NCBI GenBank assembly: GCA_023078685.1
Contig: JALGAS010000007.1
Coordinates: forward strand, 2,852,001 to 2,916,000
DNA from: Neopestalotiopsis rosae
Taxonomy: Eukaryota; Ascomycota; Sordariomycetes; Amphisphaeriales; Sporocadaceae
Length of the DNA: 64,000 bases
Direction of reading: 5' to 3'
The translations under genes and the position numbers were made by a program. Positions 44,180-56,371 of the stretch are shown here, piece by piece. Each line of letters starts with the position of its first letter. Within the stretch, counting starts at the first letter, position 1. The notes beneath the pieces were generated by a model that had not been told where the DNA came from, did not search any database, and saw only the letters and a list, made by a program, of their open reading frames with translations.

Positions 44180-44594
44180 CTGTATTGAGGGAGGCCGTAT
44201 TAGCGGGATTCTTGCTATGTCGACAAAACTGTAGAACAGAGCAGTCTCAAAGCTTGTGAGGGGCACAAAAGGTGTTCCCGCTGTCAGCTCAAGCTCACTG
44301 GGAAACCAATTGCACAAAAGCTGCTGGAGGACTGAGTCTCTTGTGCTTGCGTTGAAACTGACAGGTACAGGAAACGAGGCAGGAGTTATGCTCAGCGTAG
44401 GCTAAGCTGTGCCTTCGTTCTTTTGCCCTTTGCAATGACAAGTCGAGAAACCCCTCCTCAGCCTGTTTTTGAGGAGCGAAGGTGGTTCTTGATCTCGCAA
44501 TTGTAAAGCTGACGCTGCCCGCCTGGTTCTCGGCTGCCCAGGAGAGAGGGTTGCAACACAAAGCAAAGTAAGAAAGTCTTCACTGCTGACATAC
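44180..44594 (-). other. Probable 5' UTR intron of acl1
   Basis: On the minus strand a donor TTTAG|GTATGT begins at 44594, and a branch GCTAATA with acceptor CAATACAG ends at 44180, 30 bases before the start codon. Length 415 nt. Confidence 0.5.
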
Positions 44595-47500
44595 CTAAAC
44601 TTGTTTTGTCTGAAGGGCTTACTGCACTTTCAGAATGAGGGGACTCAATCAGAGCTATTCGCCTTGATCAAGTTTGAAGCAGTTCTAAAATGGACAGCTT
44701 CAAGAAAGAATTAGTGAATGCAAGTGAATGTATCACGAAGAAAATGGTTCAATGGAGGGAGGAAAGAGAAGTGGAATCAAGTCGGATCTTTGGGAGTGTC
44801 GAGCTTTTTTCCCAGGTGCGATGGAGCAGCAGGAGCAGCGACGGGGGGGCAGTTGAGCAGGTAGACGCACAGATCAACGGTAGGCGGGACAGGAGAGGGT
44901 TCAAGGTCCAATGCGATTTGGTTCGGGCCCGCCAGGTAGGTACAAGCTGCCACTAGTCGGTCGATTTAGTTGAGGTTGTTGTTGATGCAAGTGAGAAGAA
45001 AGGGAAAAAATAATAATAAAACCAGGAAGAGTGAATAAAGTGTGAATGATGGGATTGGGGAAAGTATTTGGAAGATGCAAACACACGCATTCACACCCAC
45101 TCACCTTGCAATTATTTCCTCTCGCTGTCTTTCTTTTCTTGCCGGTATTCGTTCCTTCTAACACGGCTTCTACTTTCTTTCTCTGTGTTTCCCTCCCGGT
45201 CGGTGTTCCACTTGGCTGTGAAGAAAGTCGATAGCCCGAGTAGGTGTGACGAATGTACTGTAGGCAGGCAGAGCTGTAAATTGAGCGATTCAATCAATGT
45301 ACCTGGCGGTAGGTACCTTCGCTTTAATTAGCGGTCGGAATAGTTGGGGTAAACTTGTCTGGTCTGTTGAATATGCGGTCGAGGGGTTTCGTACAGCGGC
45401 CAGCAGGGAACTTGACTTGGGATGGTTGATCTCGGGGGTACCTTGGGCCTAGGATTTGCTAGGGAAGCCGGGGGCCCAGGTACGAGCTGCTATTTGGTGA
45501 GCTGCCACCCAATGGAGCGTTGTTGGACTTGGACCCCTCCAATGACCCTGCTGATCACCGCAGCTTTCTGGGACGTGGGGCGCAGCTCATCAGTGAGCGC
45601 CGGCCGCGAAACTTTTTTTTTGTCGCTGCGATTTTCGCCTGTTGGCCGCATTCCTGCATTGCTGAGCTTCTAGCGTCCCCAGCTTAGCTCTGCTGATTTA
45701 GCGGCCCTACGCACGACTCCCGCCTTTTTCGTGGAGACTGCAGGCTCGAGGTACCGGTACAATGCCGCATCCTCCCACTCCGACTTACCTAAAACCCGAT
45801 GGGATCCCCTCCCATAGTGCGCTCCCACCACGAAAATAGTATGTCAACCTGGGGCCGGGTTCGGCGAATCATACGCCATACCCGCCCACCACTAACGATT
45901 CTCGCATCGTCTAATTTCGATCTCGGGACTCTTCTAGAGGGTAGAGAACAGTAAGGAAATGAGTCAGAATCAAACGATTAATCAATGCAATGAACCAGAT
46001 ATGTTGGGCATCCAAGAACTGTCTTGGTGCGCCAGTGCATTGCACATTGTTTGCGTTGTTACGCGCCATGACAGTTGTGTTGTGCGTGCAGCCAGACCAT
46101 ACAGCACAGTAAGTTGATCCTGCACTGGAATGAGAAGGTATGCCGCCGAGCCCCCCATGGAAACCTCCGGGTATAGCCTGTCCAAATGGAGAAAATGGGA
46201 CTTCCTGCAACATCAATTTCGCTGCCCAGCGACAAAATGAGCAGAAAAAAAAAATTGTTTGCTTGCTGCCCGTTGCAGGTGAACCGGCCGATATCCGGCT
46301 AGTCGTGTTTGCTGCAACGGTTTACGGTCCTGAAGTGGCCGAAACGGGAAGTTGACCAGGCGACACGATGAACAAGTGAACACCGTTGCCGGATCCTCCC
46401 CAGCCGTCATGTCCGGCAGGGTTTCTTCTTGGGTCCCATCATCAACATCTGACATCACCGGAACGCACCTAGAAACACCATTCCGGGAAGTCAAAAGACG
46501 TTGCCGAGCTTCTAGATGTGTGTCCGGAAGTCCAAGTTCGCCAAGGGTGCATAGACGATGTGGTTCATGGCATGCGAAAGGAACGATAAGGTAGACCCAA
46601 CATGGCCCTGCCACGTGAGACCCGGGCTCGGGGTTGCAACTAGCATGGAGACACAGGCACGGGTCATCAGAATGACTTCATTCTAATTGATCGAGAAAGG
46701 CGACGTCGAGGACAAATGAAAGGTGGGATGATACTATAGTGGAAGGAACTGCCACTTCGGGAATTCGGACGCCGAGATACGGCAGCTCTATAACTCGAGC
46801 CCTGGAATATCATACCTAGTTTGCCGAGCTCGAGATAAGCGAATCTCTATACTGCTTGCTCGTGAAACTGTCGAGGATAACCATATTCTCGGCTTTATCT
46901 GAGTGATGCACGCCTTGCAGCCAGCAGGATAGCTTATTGCCCGCCACCCACATGCGCAGCCAGCAAAAGTGAAGTATAACCAAGGTGGCAGGCAGTATTG
47001 GTGGTTGAGACATTGAATGTCCCAGTAGCCGCTTGGCTGCAATTTTCCATCATGAGACCACTATATTGAGCAGGAGGGCTTGACAGATTGATAGATTGAG
47101 AGCAATAGAGACACCAAAAAAGTGGACATGACTGATACGTGGAATGAAGCCTTGTAAGTCGGAGTGCATTGTGTGCATATCGAAATGCAGTGCTGTCCGT
47201 ATTCCACAAGGCCATGCGAGGGGAGGCAAGGGAGCAGGAGGCTGAACGGACCGCACATCTGCTTCCCGTTATCAACGTGCGTGGAGGCATGCAGGCGTGG
47301 AACCGGGTCAACGCAAGGCAAGAGACATGAAAGCCAGAGTCAACCCACCAGCTATGATACGGGTATCATACTTTTTCCGCGGCTGGCGGGTCCATACAAC
47401 AAAGCCCAAATGCATGCAATGGAAGCAAACACACACGACGACGATTGTCTTGCAGACAGAGTCAATTGAGGACCCCCGACGCGCAGCAGTCCCGGGTAAT

Positions 47501-48313
47501 GGTCGGTCTGCTTTGCATGGCTTTTGCGATAATGGCGCAATGTTCTCGTGTGCGTGACAAGCCGCCCGTCAGCACTTCGCAACCAAGCCATCCCACGACG
47601 CACAATTTCGGGTGCCGAAGGAACAAAGGTAAGAATAGCAGTGGCCTTTACTTCGTACCGTAATGATAATAGTAGGTACGGTAATGCAAGAGTAATGTGC
47701 CAGTAATGCCCCGAGCTTCTCGACGATTCCCCAAGTGTTGACGTTGGGGTACCGGTACCTACGATCCTTGCTGACTGTGCTGGCGGGCTTTTGGGACCGG
47801 GTGTGTGGCATGAGCTCAGCAGGATCTTCCCCAATAGTTTTGGGGCGGTAAAGCAAGCTAGGCACAGGTACGGGGGTCTGCCGGTGACCCTTAGCGTCCC
47901 CTGTACTTGCTGCGGGTGGGATGGGAAAGAAAGGGAATGATGGGCTTGCCCCCGAAGTACCTCTGTGCCTACTCGGCAGCGTATCGATACTTTGAATGCC
48001 CATTGGGAATCAAACGGAGCACACACCACTCACCACGCCCGCCCAGCTGCGACCTTCCCGGGCCCTGAGCAACTGGCGGAGCTTGGGATCTCTCGAAATT
48101 TTTGAAGGTCAATCCCCGTTCTCGTTGCTCTCAATCCAGAACAATCTCATAGAAACCACCTTCCACTTAGAAAGTGTTTCTTGTTTTTCTCTTCACTATA
48201 GAGACCTTTTTTTTCTTTGCTGCAGTCATCTGCCCTTCAATTACCGTCGCATTGTGATTTCCCCTCGTCATTTGAGAGAGAAAACACACCACTGTTACTG
48301 ACAGTCCTGCGAG

Positions 48314-48586
48314 GTAAGCAGCCCGCCGCCGTTCATTCACCCCTCACTCGAGCTTCACTCCAGCTTTCTCGTCAATTCGACAAGCCAGTGCATGCGAGAG
48401 AAACCACTTGGCGTTCTCAGGCCAGCAGGATACAGTGAGCCCGTCAAGCGTATCACAGGCTTCAAAAAGCTGAGCTTCCACAATTGCTCTGTTGCTTTTC
48501 TGTCTGCTACTGCACTTGCAATTGAGCCAGAAAACTGTGTCTTCCAAACCAGCAACCCCAACTCAGTCACTGACTTTCATCTGTAG
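48314..48586 (+). other. Probable 5' UTR intron of acl2
   Basis: Donor GCGAG|GTAAGC and a strong acceptor region (branch CACTGAC, then TTTCATCTGTAG). Length 273 nt. About 98 bases of leader would remain before the ATG at 48685. Confidence 0.5.
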
Positions 48587-48684
48587 AATCAAAAAAGCAT
48601 TCTCCAGATCCAACAAACACCAAAAACAGTAATTGAACTGTTCACGTACCTGCGAATAGCTTCCATCTTCTCTCACACATCAAA

Positions 48685-50659
48685 ATGTCTGCCAAGTCAA
48701 TCCTCGAGGCCGACGGCAAGGCCATCCTCAACTACCACCTCACTCGGGCACCCGTCATCAAGCCCACTCCTCTCCCCAAGCCCACCACCCACAACGCTCC
48801 TCCCAGACTAGCATCGCTCTACTTCCCTGAGGATGCTGATGTGAACGGCATTTTGGACCAGGCCGAGGTTACCTACCCCTGGTTGCTCCAGTCCGGCGCC
48901 AAGTTCGTCGCAAAGCCAGATCAGCTCATCAAGCGTCGTGGCAAGAGTGGTCTTCTGGCCCTGAACAAGACCTGGCCCGAGGCCAAGGCTTGGGTTGCTG
49001 AACGCGCTGGTAAGGAGCAGCAGGTTGAGCACGTCAAGGGTGTTCTCCGCCAATTCCTCGTCGAGCCCTTCGTCCCTCACCCCGAGGGTACTGAGTACTA
49101 CATCAACATCAACTCCGTGAGAGATGTGAGTAAACCCAATTCCAGTTGACCATTGAGGTCTCAGACCCTTTCCCATACACAGGCCATGTCGCGTCCGCCA
49201 ACAGAGCGTGTCGTGCTGTCACTCGCTGAGGCAAGGTATCGATTCGAGTGAGCCCCCGATTATGAGTGCAAAAGACAAATCTGATGCGACTTTTGGCGCA
49301 TAAGAGTCTTTTTCAGCATCATGAAGAAATTCAAATTGGGGAGTTGCCCTATTTGAAGAATCGGTAGAGATCGGGTGTTTTTATGACCCGGGCGCTTCGT
49401 GCGTCTATTCTCTCGCTCGGAATCGCTAAACCGAAGCCGAAGCGTTGCGGACGAGCGGAAACTAAACCACTTTGTTCGGCATCCACTTGGCAGTCACACT
49501 CGTTTCACACCCACTTTCCGCATCAAGACATGCATAGTTTGCATCACCCTTACCCCTGATCACGTTATGCTATACTATTGTCTTATACTCTTTTTCATCG
49601 AAATACTAATGGATTGTGTAACAGGGTGACTGGATTCTCTTCACCCACGAGGGTGGTGTCGATGTTGGTGATGTTGACGCCAAGGCAGAGAAGCTCCTGA
49701 TTCCTGTCGACCTCTCAGAATTCCCTTCCAACGAGGAGATTGCCAAGTCTCTGCTCAAGAAGGTTCCCACTGGTGTGCACAACGTCCTCGTTGACTTCAT
49801 CTCGAGGTTGTACGCCGTCTACGTCGACTGCCAGTTCACCTACCTCGAAATCAACCCTCTGGTTGTCATCCCCAACGCCGACGCTACTTCTGCTGACGTG
49901 CACTTCCTCGATCTTGCCGCCAAGCTTGACCAGACTGCTGACTTCGAGTGTGGTGTAAAATGGGCCATTGCCCGTTCGCCCGCTGCTCTGGGCCTCGCTG
50001 CTCAGTCGAGCGCCGGTGACAAGGTCAGCGTTGATGCTGGCCCCCCGATGGAGTTCCCCGCTCCCTTCGGTCGTGAGCTGTCCAAGGAGGAGGCCTACAT
50101 TGCCGAGCTGGATGCCAAGACTGGTGCCTCCCTCAAGCTCACCGTCCTGAACGCCAGCGGCCGTGTCTGGACTCTGGTTGCCGGTGGTGGTGCCTCCGTC
50201 GTTTACGCTGATGCCATTGCCTCGGCTGGCTTCGCCGACGACCTTGCCAACTATGGTGAGTACTCCGGTGCTCCCACCGAGTCTCAGACCTACCACTACG
50301 CCCGCACTGTCCTGGACCTCCTGCTCCGTGCTCCCCTTGACAACAAGGGCAAGGTCCTGTTCATTGGTGGTGGTATTGCCAACTTCACCAACGTTGCCTC
50401 TACATTCAAGGGTGTCATCCGTGCTCTCCGTGAGTACGCCAAGCCCCTCAAGGAGCACAACGTCCAGATCTGGGTCCGTCGTGCTGGTCCCAACTACCAG
50501 GAGGGTCTCAAGAACATGAAGGCCGCCACCCAGGAGCTTGGTCTCAACGCCAAGATCTTTGGCCCTGAGATGCACGTGTCTGGTATTGTCCCTCTGGCTC
50601 TCGTCCCCGGCAAGTGGGAGGAGGCTCAGGCAGCTGGTATTACGGAGTTCCAGGCATAA
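48685..50659 (+). CDS. acl2: ATP-citrate lyase subunit 2
   Basis: Second subunit of cytosolic ATP-citrate lyase, with the ATP-grasp and citrate-binding parts. Exons 48685-49125 and 49625-50659 encode 491 residues. Marks are an ATP-grasp start ([16 protein letters not shown]), [15 protein letters not shown], the metal/ATP site [11 protein letters not shown], then the citrate-binding domain with [20 protein letters not shown] and [14 protein letters not shown]. The intron joins INSVRD to [11 protein letters not shown] in phase 0 and is 499 nt long, against 50-120 nt for most introns here. It contains an additional good acceptor, described as a finding. Codon bias matches acl1. Confidence 0.98.
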
Positions 50660-51595
50660 ATGGAGTGATGTGGGTTTGAAGAAAGCAAATTTGATAGGCT
50701 TGTCAAGGAATAAATATCCTTTATGGGATCTTGACACGGCCATGTACGTTGATGATAAGAAAGGAACACAAGATAGTCCGCCCCAAGCATAGAAAGGGCA
50801 ACTCGGATATGGAGCAGCGTTCGTTTCGATCTCTGGGTTTAGAAGGATGGCTACAGCAAAACTGTCAATAGACCAATCTGTAATATGAACGCGTTTTGCG
50901 ATCTGCCAAATATGTCTTGCCAAATACTACATGTGATTGAGGTAGTCAGGATCGCTGGGGTTCATTGTCAACACCGAAAACCCATGACTTGGTATTAGTC
51001 TCCAGACTATATATAGTCAACGATAATATGTTGCCTGCCTTGCGCTGCCGGTCAGCGGTATATGTCAGTGCCTGTTCTTCTAAACGTGACTTCCATAAGC
51101 TCTGGACAGCTCGATGGTGGTCTTTCGCAACCACCATGGGTCAAGACATCGGCTAGCGCAGGGGCTTTCCACACTTCTTGATTACAAGATAGTCACACCT
51201 GCCGTGCAACAGACCAGAAGAACAGTGGCAGGGCCAGTCAGACAGAGCTCCAAGGGTGTGAGAAGGAATCGTTTGAACAACACTGGTCCTCGGAATGCTG
51301 TCATCAGCTCTTGCCGTTAACTCATCCATCAAACTGGGTTCTCTATGCTGCTTTCCTCCATACACAGCTAGGAACATCTTTTAAGGGTTGATCGAGAAAC
51401 AGCAAGGACTGCCGTTTTTTCTTCTTCCATCAACATTCAGTCAGTCGTTGCCATTGCTATTCATTACGCAGTCGCCCATCGCAAACTCATCAATCATCTC
51501 CTCGTAGCTACACTGTATTCATCCAGCGATACTTTGCGACATTAGTAACAGTCTTGACTACGTCGCTGCGCAATTCTCGCGTATCACCAAAAGTC
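50660..51595. other. Intergenic, nothing recognised
   Basis: 3' region of acl2 and promoter of the following membrane protein. The last 150 bases are leader-like, with C/T-rich and CATCAA-type words. Confidence 0.4.
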
Positions 51596-52523
51596 ATGAA
51601 TTCCACTGCAGATATCATCAGGGGAATTCACCCCGCCGAACCGTAAGTCATGGATTCTCCTCGCCAGAATGAGAGAAGCATATCGAAAGCAGGCTGACGT
51701 AGCTTGGGGCAGATTGAAACCAGAGCAGACTCCCATTGTTGTGATTGTCTCGATCGGCGCCGTGGATCTTCTGTGGTCGGGCTACCTGGCATATTGGTTC
51801 ATCAATTACCACCGCCGAAATGTACCATCACGTACCCGAGCTGCTGTTACGACCTTCATCACCTCCATAATTTTCTTTCTGCCTCAAGTACTCATCTGGA
51901 CTTTTGTTTTCATTGCCTCGTGGCCGATTGCTTTCTACTTCTTCAACTCGGATCGGTTCGGCCGTTCGAGAAATGATTTCTTTTACTGGCGCCGTGTGCT
52001 CGGATTCCCTTGGGAAGTCCTGAGGTCAACGAATTCTTGCCGCATGGATTACTGGAAGCGACCTGATGATCCCAGTGAATCCGTTGAACTCAATGATTTA
52101 GAGGATGCACGGTCAGCAGCTGGTATCGCGCAACCTCAACCAGATTCATCTCCGTCTCGAGCAGGTCCCTCTTCTTCATCTCAAGCAGGTCTCTCTTCTT
52201 CATCTCAAGCAGGTCCCTCTTCTTCAGCTCAGAGAGGACCTCCCTCGCCACTTCGGCCAGGTGAAGAAAATATCCCTGATGGATTGAGCTCCTCCTGGGA
52301 AAATATCATACCTGGCGCTTCGGAAACTTTTCCTGAGGTATATGTTGGCGAACCTTTAATGTCAGGTGCAATACAACCAGTCGCACTACCTACGCAGCCC
52401 TCTGAGCCAGAGGCATCATCATCACAGCCGTTGTCATCAGACTTACCTCGTGTACGGCTACCATGGTCCGGGAGACCCCAATCAACACAAACCACACCAG
52501 TTGATGATGGAGGGTGGATATGA
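51596..52523 (+). CDS. Membrane protein with Ser-rich tail, unknown
   Basis: 285 residues from exons 51596-51642 and 51713-52523. The short first exon (MNSTADIIRGIHPAEP) is joined across a 70-nt intron (GTAAGT, branch GCTGACG, GGCAG) in phase. The ATG at 51669 lies in this intron and is not the start. Two hydrophobic spans are visible, TPIVVIVSIGAVDLLWSGYL and the long FITSIIFFLPQVLIWTFVFIASWPIAFYFF, which may cross once or twice. A hydrophilic tail of about 170 residues follows, Ser/Pro-rich with three copies of an AGPSSSSQ-like octapeptide. No family recognised. Confidence 0.65.
52161..52232 (+). repeat. 24-bp coding minisatellite, three copies
   Basis: Units start at 52161, 52185 and 52209, each beginning GCAGGT and differing by one to three bases. 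In frame they encode the AGPSSSSQ-type octapeptide of the membrane protein. Confidence 0.9.
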
Positions 52524-53530
52524 TGCGGCAAAGAGTTCCCTCCGCGGTCAAGATTGGTTACGCGCCTGCTGTTAGGTCTGGGGATACCTCTTTGCCACCA
52601 GCAGAACCTTTCGGAGTGTCCGAACAAGGGAGATGGCAAGATGGCGCTGCATTCTTTTATTCGTTCTAAAAGATGAGATGGGCAAGCGCTTGTTTGAAAT
52701 GCCAGAGATCAAGCTTGATCGGGAGATGCTTTTGGTCAAAGTTGGATGCTGGACAGGAACCATGGTTCTATTGTGTAGACTTCTTTTTCGTTCTTTGCTT
52801 TTCCTCTGTCATGTTTCTTGTCACTTTTTACTTCTTATCAGCATTAGTCACATTAGCGAGGTTTAAATGTAGAGCGATTTGATACAAGTACAAACATTGA
52901 TGCTTTTGCCGCACTCGTCAGCAGATAAGATTCAGGCTTCTCAAAAGGTGCCACTCAAGTCAGCCTCAAGTCATCCCTTTGGTTACACTGGAAATATGAC
53001 GCTGGAATGATTGGTGTTGCAAAGTCTCTTGCAGGTGGATATGGTTCGCCGTGTGACTATGTGGTTCTTTGGCTCGCAAGCTCATGGCGAAGCATCGTCG
53101 TAATACACGGGGATCCTCCTTCCAAACATGGACATGGTTGAATTATTTCATTGAGTTTGATGCTTGTCATTTGAGAATGCCCCGTTGCAGAAAACTCTGT
53201 GATTACGTGCACACTATAGTTGTATGGTGGTGAGAAATGCTGGAGCCTAAGGTATCTACGCGTTCGACATATTTGCCCCACAAGGTGGCCATTTCTAGTG
53301 CGCCATGGGGAGTAGACTGTAGTATACTATCGCTTATACAGGGATCACCATGGTGACTGAGTTTGGGAATATTTAATACATAGATCAAAGACCAGTCCAC
53401 TCGCCACTTTGTATTGGGGCGCAAATCAAAGGAGACAAACTCAAAAGATAAGCTTAAAAAGACGCTAAAATATCAACCTTGATTCAACCTTTTTTTTCCC
53501 AAGAGTCAGAGCTAGACTCAGAGCCCAAAG
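52524..53530. other. Intergenic, nothing recognised
   Basis: Contains the 3' end of the membrane-protein gene and the promoter of the oxidase gene. Small frames have no support. Confidence 0.4.
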
Positions 53531-55148
53531 ATGACGGCCTCCAAATTTCCCGTCGCCAACCCCACGGCCTCTTTCTGGCTGACCCAGCCACATCACCTAG
53601 CCTCGTACCGCTCATCAGAAACAACACCGGAAGAATGTGATATCGCCATTATTGGTACTGGCCTGGCTGGAGTATCCACGGCATACCATATACTGGCAAA
53701 CCACAAGGGCTCAGAACCCAAGATTGTCCTCTTTGATGCTCGGCAAGCCTGCTCAGGAGCCACGGGGCGCAATGGTAAGTAATGCTTATTAACAAAAGTG
53801 TTCTTGTTGAATCAAAGTCCATGGTGCTAATTCACGTGATATGTTAGGAGGTCACATCAAAGTCCTCATGCCTTCGCTCAAGAAATTCCATGATAAATTT
53901 GGATCAGCTGCTGCTCAACAATTGTTTGACCATGTCAACTCGCAAATGGCGGCCATGAAATCCGCGCAGGAGACCGAGGGCATTGATTGCGACCTGTTCC
54001 TGACTCGTTCCTTTGATTGCTACTATGATCCGGCGCAGGCCTCCGAGATCAAGGCTTTTCTCGACCAACAGCGTGAGGCTGGTGCAAAGTGGACGCAAGA
54101 AGTTCAGTGGCTTGAAGGTCCCATGTTGGAAAAGGTGTGTAATAAATCATATTGCCATGATCTTGAAAATATCTTGTAGAATGGAGCTGCATACTCACCA
54201 TATTGTAGGCGAGTGGAATGAAGGGCCTGATAGCGGCAGTCAGCGTGCCCGCACTTACGCTCTGGCCATACAAATTCGTCACGGCACTGCTGGAGAGAGT
54301 CGTCGAGATGGGCGCTTTCCTGTACACGGAAACGCCAGTCGAGAAAATTTCGACCACCAATTCCGGAGACGATAACAACGACAGTATCATCACCATCACA
54401 ACTCCGCGAGGCGTCACCAAGGCCAAGAAAGTCATCTACGCTACCAATGCCTACACGTCGGCCGTACTACCACAGTACAGCAACGTCATCGTCCCCTATC
54501 GCGGACAAAACTCCATCCTGGTGCCCCTGGCCAAGGGGCAGGGCCACCAGCCACACCTGACTTACACGCGCAACCTGTTCCACTCCGGGTCGTCCCCGGG
54601 CAATGCCGACTACCTGGTGCCCCGCCCCGACGGCAACATCATCCTCGGCGGCGGCGCGGGCGCGTACCGCAAGGACGAGGCCGATCGCAACGCCAAGTGG
54701 TTCGACAGCGTCGACGATGCCACTCTGATTGACCCGGGCGTCAAGAGGCACTTTGACGGGGTCATGGCGCGGTGTTTTCGCGGCTGGGAGGACTGTGAGG
54801 CTACGGCGGCCATGACATGGAGCGGGAGTAAGTTTGCTTCCTCTTTGATTTCTTACGGATCTTCATCTGATCCTTCTCTTTCCTCTGCGATTTTGATATT
54901 GTATGCTAATCTTGCCGTTTTTCACCATAGTCATGGGCGCTACTCCAGATGGTGTCCCTCACGTCGGCCAGGTACCGGACACACACAACCAATGGATCCT
55001 GGCGGGCTTTAACGGGGGCGGCATGCCTCTCATCTTTACCGCTGCTCGCGGGGTCGCCGACATGGTGTGCAACGGGACCAGCTTTGCAGAGGCGGGCATT
55101 CTTCCCATGTTCCAGACGACGGCGGAAAGACTCGAGGTAAAATTTTGA
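53531..55148 (+). CDS. FAD-dependent amino-acid/amine oxidase (DAO family)
   Basis: 455 residues from exons 53531-53774, 53848-54134, 54209-54827 and 54931-55148, all GT-AG. The dinucleotide-binding fold is clear at the N-terminus (CDIAIIGTGLAGVSTAYHIL, then IVLFDAR and the SGATGRNGGH motif that contacts FAD). The C-terminal FAD site is GVPHVGQVP...WILAGFNGGGMPLI. The whole matches the DAO fold of sarcosine oxidase, D-amino-acid oxidase and glycine oxidase. No signal peptide and no SKL-type peroxisomal signal (end LEVKF), so probably cytosolic. Substrate cannot be predicted. Exon 3 contains a gene-internal G+C-rich block. Confidence 0.92.
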
Positions 55149-56371
55149 TACCAAGCTTATTCTTTCTACGCACACACACTTTCTATTCTGAGTGGGGGCC
55201 AGTGGCAATTGGCAGAGGCAAGGTGGTGTCACTGGAGAATCATACATGGGGATCCAAGCAGGTCTGGAATCAATCTGGATAGATAAGAGTTATACACAAG
55301 AAGCATAATGTTTGATCTGATAATACAGGTTTTTTTTTTTTTTTTTTACTGAACACATAAAAATACACGCACGCGATTCGTTGTGAAAGTGAAGATGGAA
55401 TAAACAAAAAACAATACTACGTAAATTACAAGACTCCCCACCTTGGAAGAAACTCAATCACAGGGATCATGTTATTGGTCGCCGCCTAAACGAATTTTAG
55501 CGCTAATTTTTACGTGCTATACTCGTTATCTCTCACGTTGCATTTAGCCTCTAGGCACCAGAATAAACATCATAGATCATGGCGACAGAGTATACGCGTC
55601 CGCGCAAATCTTTCATCACACCGCCAAGTTGTAGAATAAAATGGCTCATTCTGATGAATAGACTCTCGAATATTCGAAGCTGGACAAGCAGTCATAAGTC
55701 TTTTGTAATGGAGAAAGAGGGGATTGATTTGCGTGTTCGTAAGCAGCTTCTCCAGATACAAGTCAGGCATTTAATATTCGATGACATTCTCAAGCCCGTT
55801 CTACTGCAAAATCTACGGCTCGGAACCGCCTAAATGAGAGCATACCTCGACAAAACAAGAGCCGGAGAACATGAATCAATGCCACGCATGATTTCAGACT
55901 AGTGTAAGCCACATTAGAACCTTGTTTTACACGAGAGATCTTACCAATATTCCAGCTCAACGCATTTTTGTCTGCAAGACTCCTAGCCATGAGGCTAACT
56001 AGCATAGAATATAGAATTCAATACAAAAGGTTAGATGACAACTGGGAATTAAATAGCTTGGCTGGACTAACCTTGAAACACACTTCCGTCCTATTAAACA
56101 TCTTACCTCTAGCTATCGCGAGATTCAACGATGCATGATTGAAAAGGCTTCGTGATACGCCATGTGGCTGAATCATGTTGCTTTTCTTGTACAGCCTCAA
56201 AGAGGCTGTGGTTCAACGGGAAGGACTTTCCATCCCATTTGTGTACACGTCTGGCTTTTGACCTTGGAACAATCATCTTCAACATTACCTTCATCTCGTA
56301 AGTGATATTCAAAATCAGATTGATCATCCTCTTCCATTATACGAGCGAGCTATTGATACGGTCGTATCACT
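55149..56371. other. Intergenic with 18-nt T tract
   Basis: An 18-T run lies at 55330-55347. The small frames near 55579-55833 have no family resemblance or splice support. The last part holds the promoter of the seven-span gene. Confidence 0.4.

Larger units (their letters stand above)
44151..48684. promoter_or_regulatory. Shared intergenic region between acl1 and acl2
   Basis: 4.5 kb between the two start codons. No convincing protein gene on either strand. Near both ends there are C/T-rich leader-like tracts and probable leader introns (separate entries), so the true promoter space is shorter than it looks. The middle holds G-rich and C-rich words, for example near 45420-45500 and 47880-47950. 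Confidence 0.6.

Noticed and set aside
54903..55148. Independent small protein at the end of the oxidase gene
   Set aside because: It is exon 4 of the FAD oxidase (MGATPDGVPHVGQ follows the ATG in the family), reached by intron 54828-54930.
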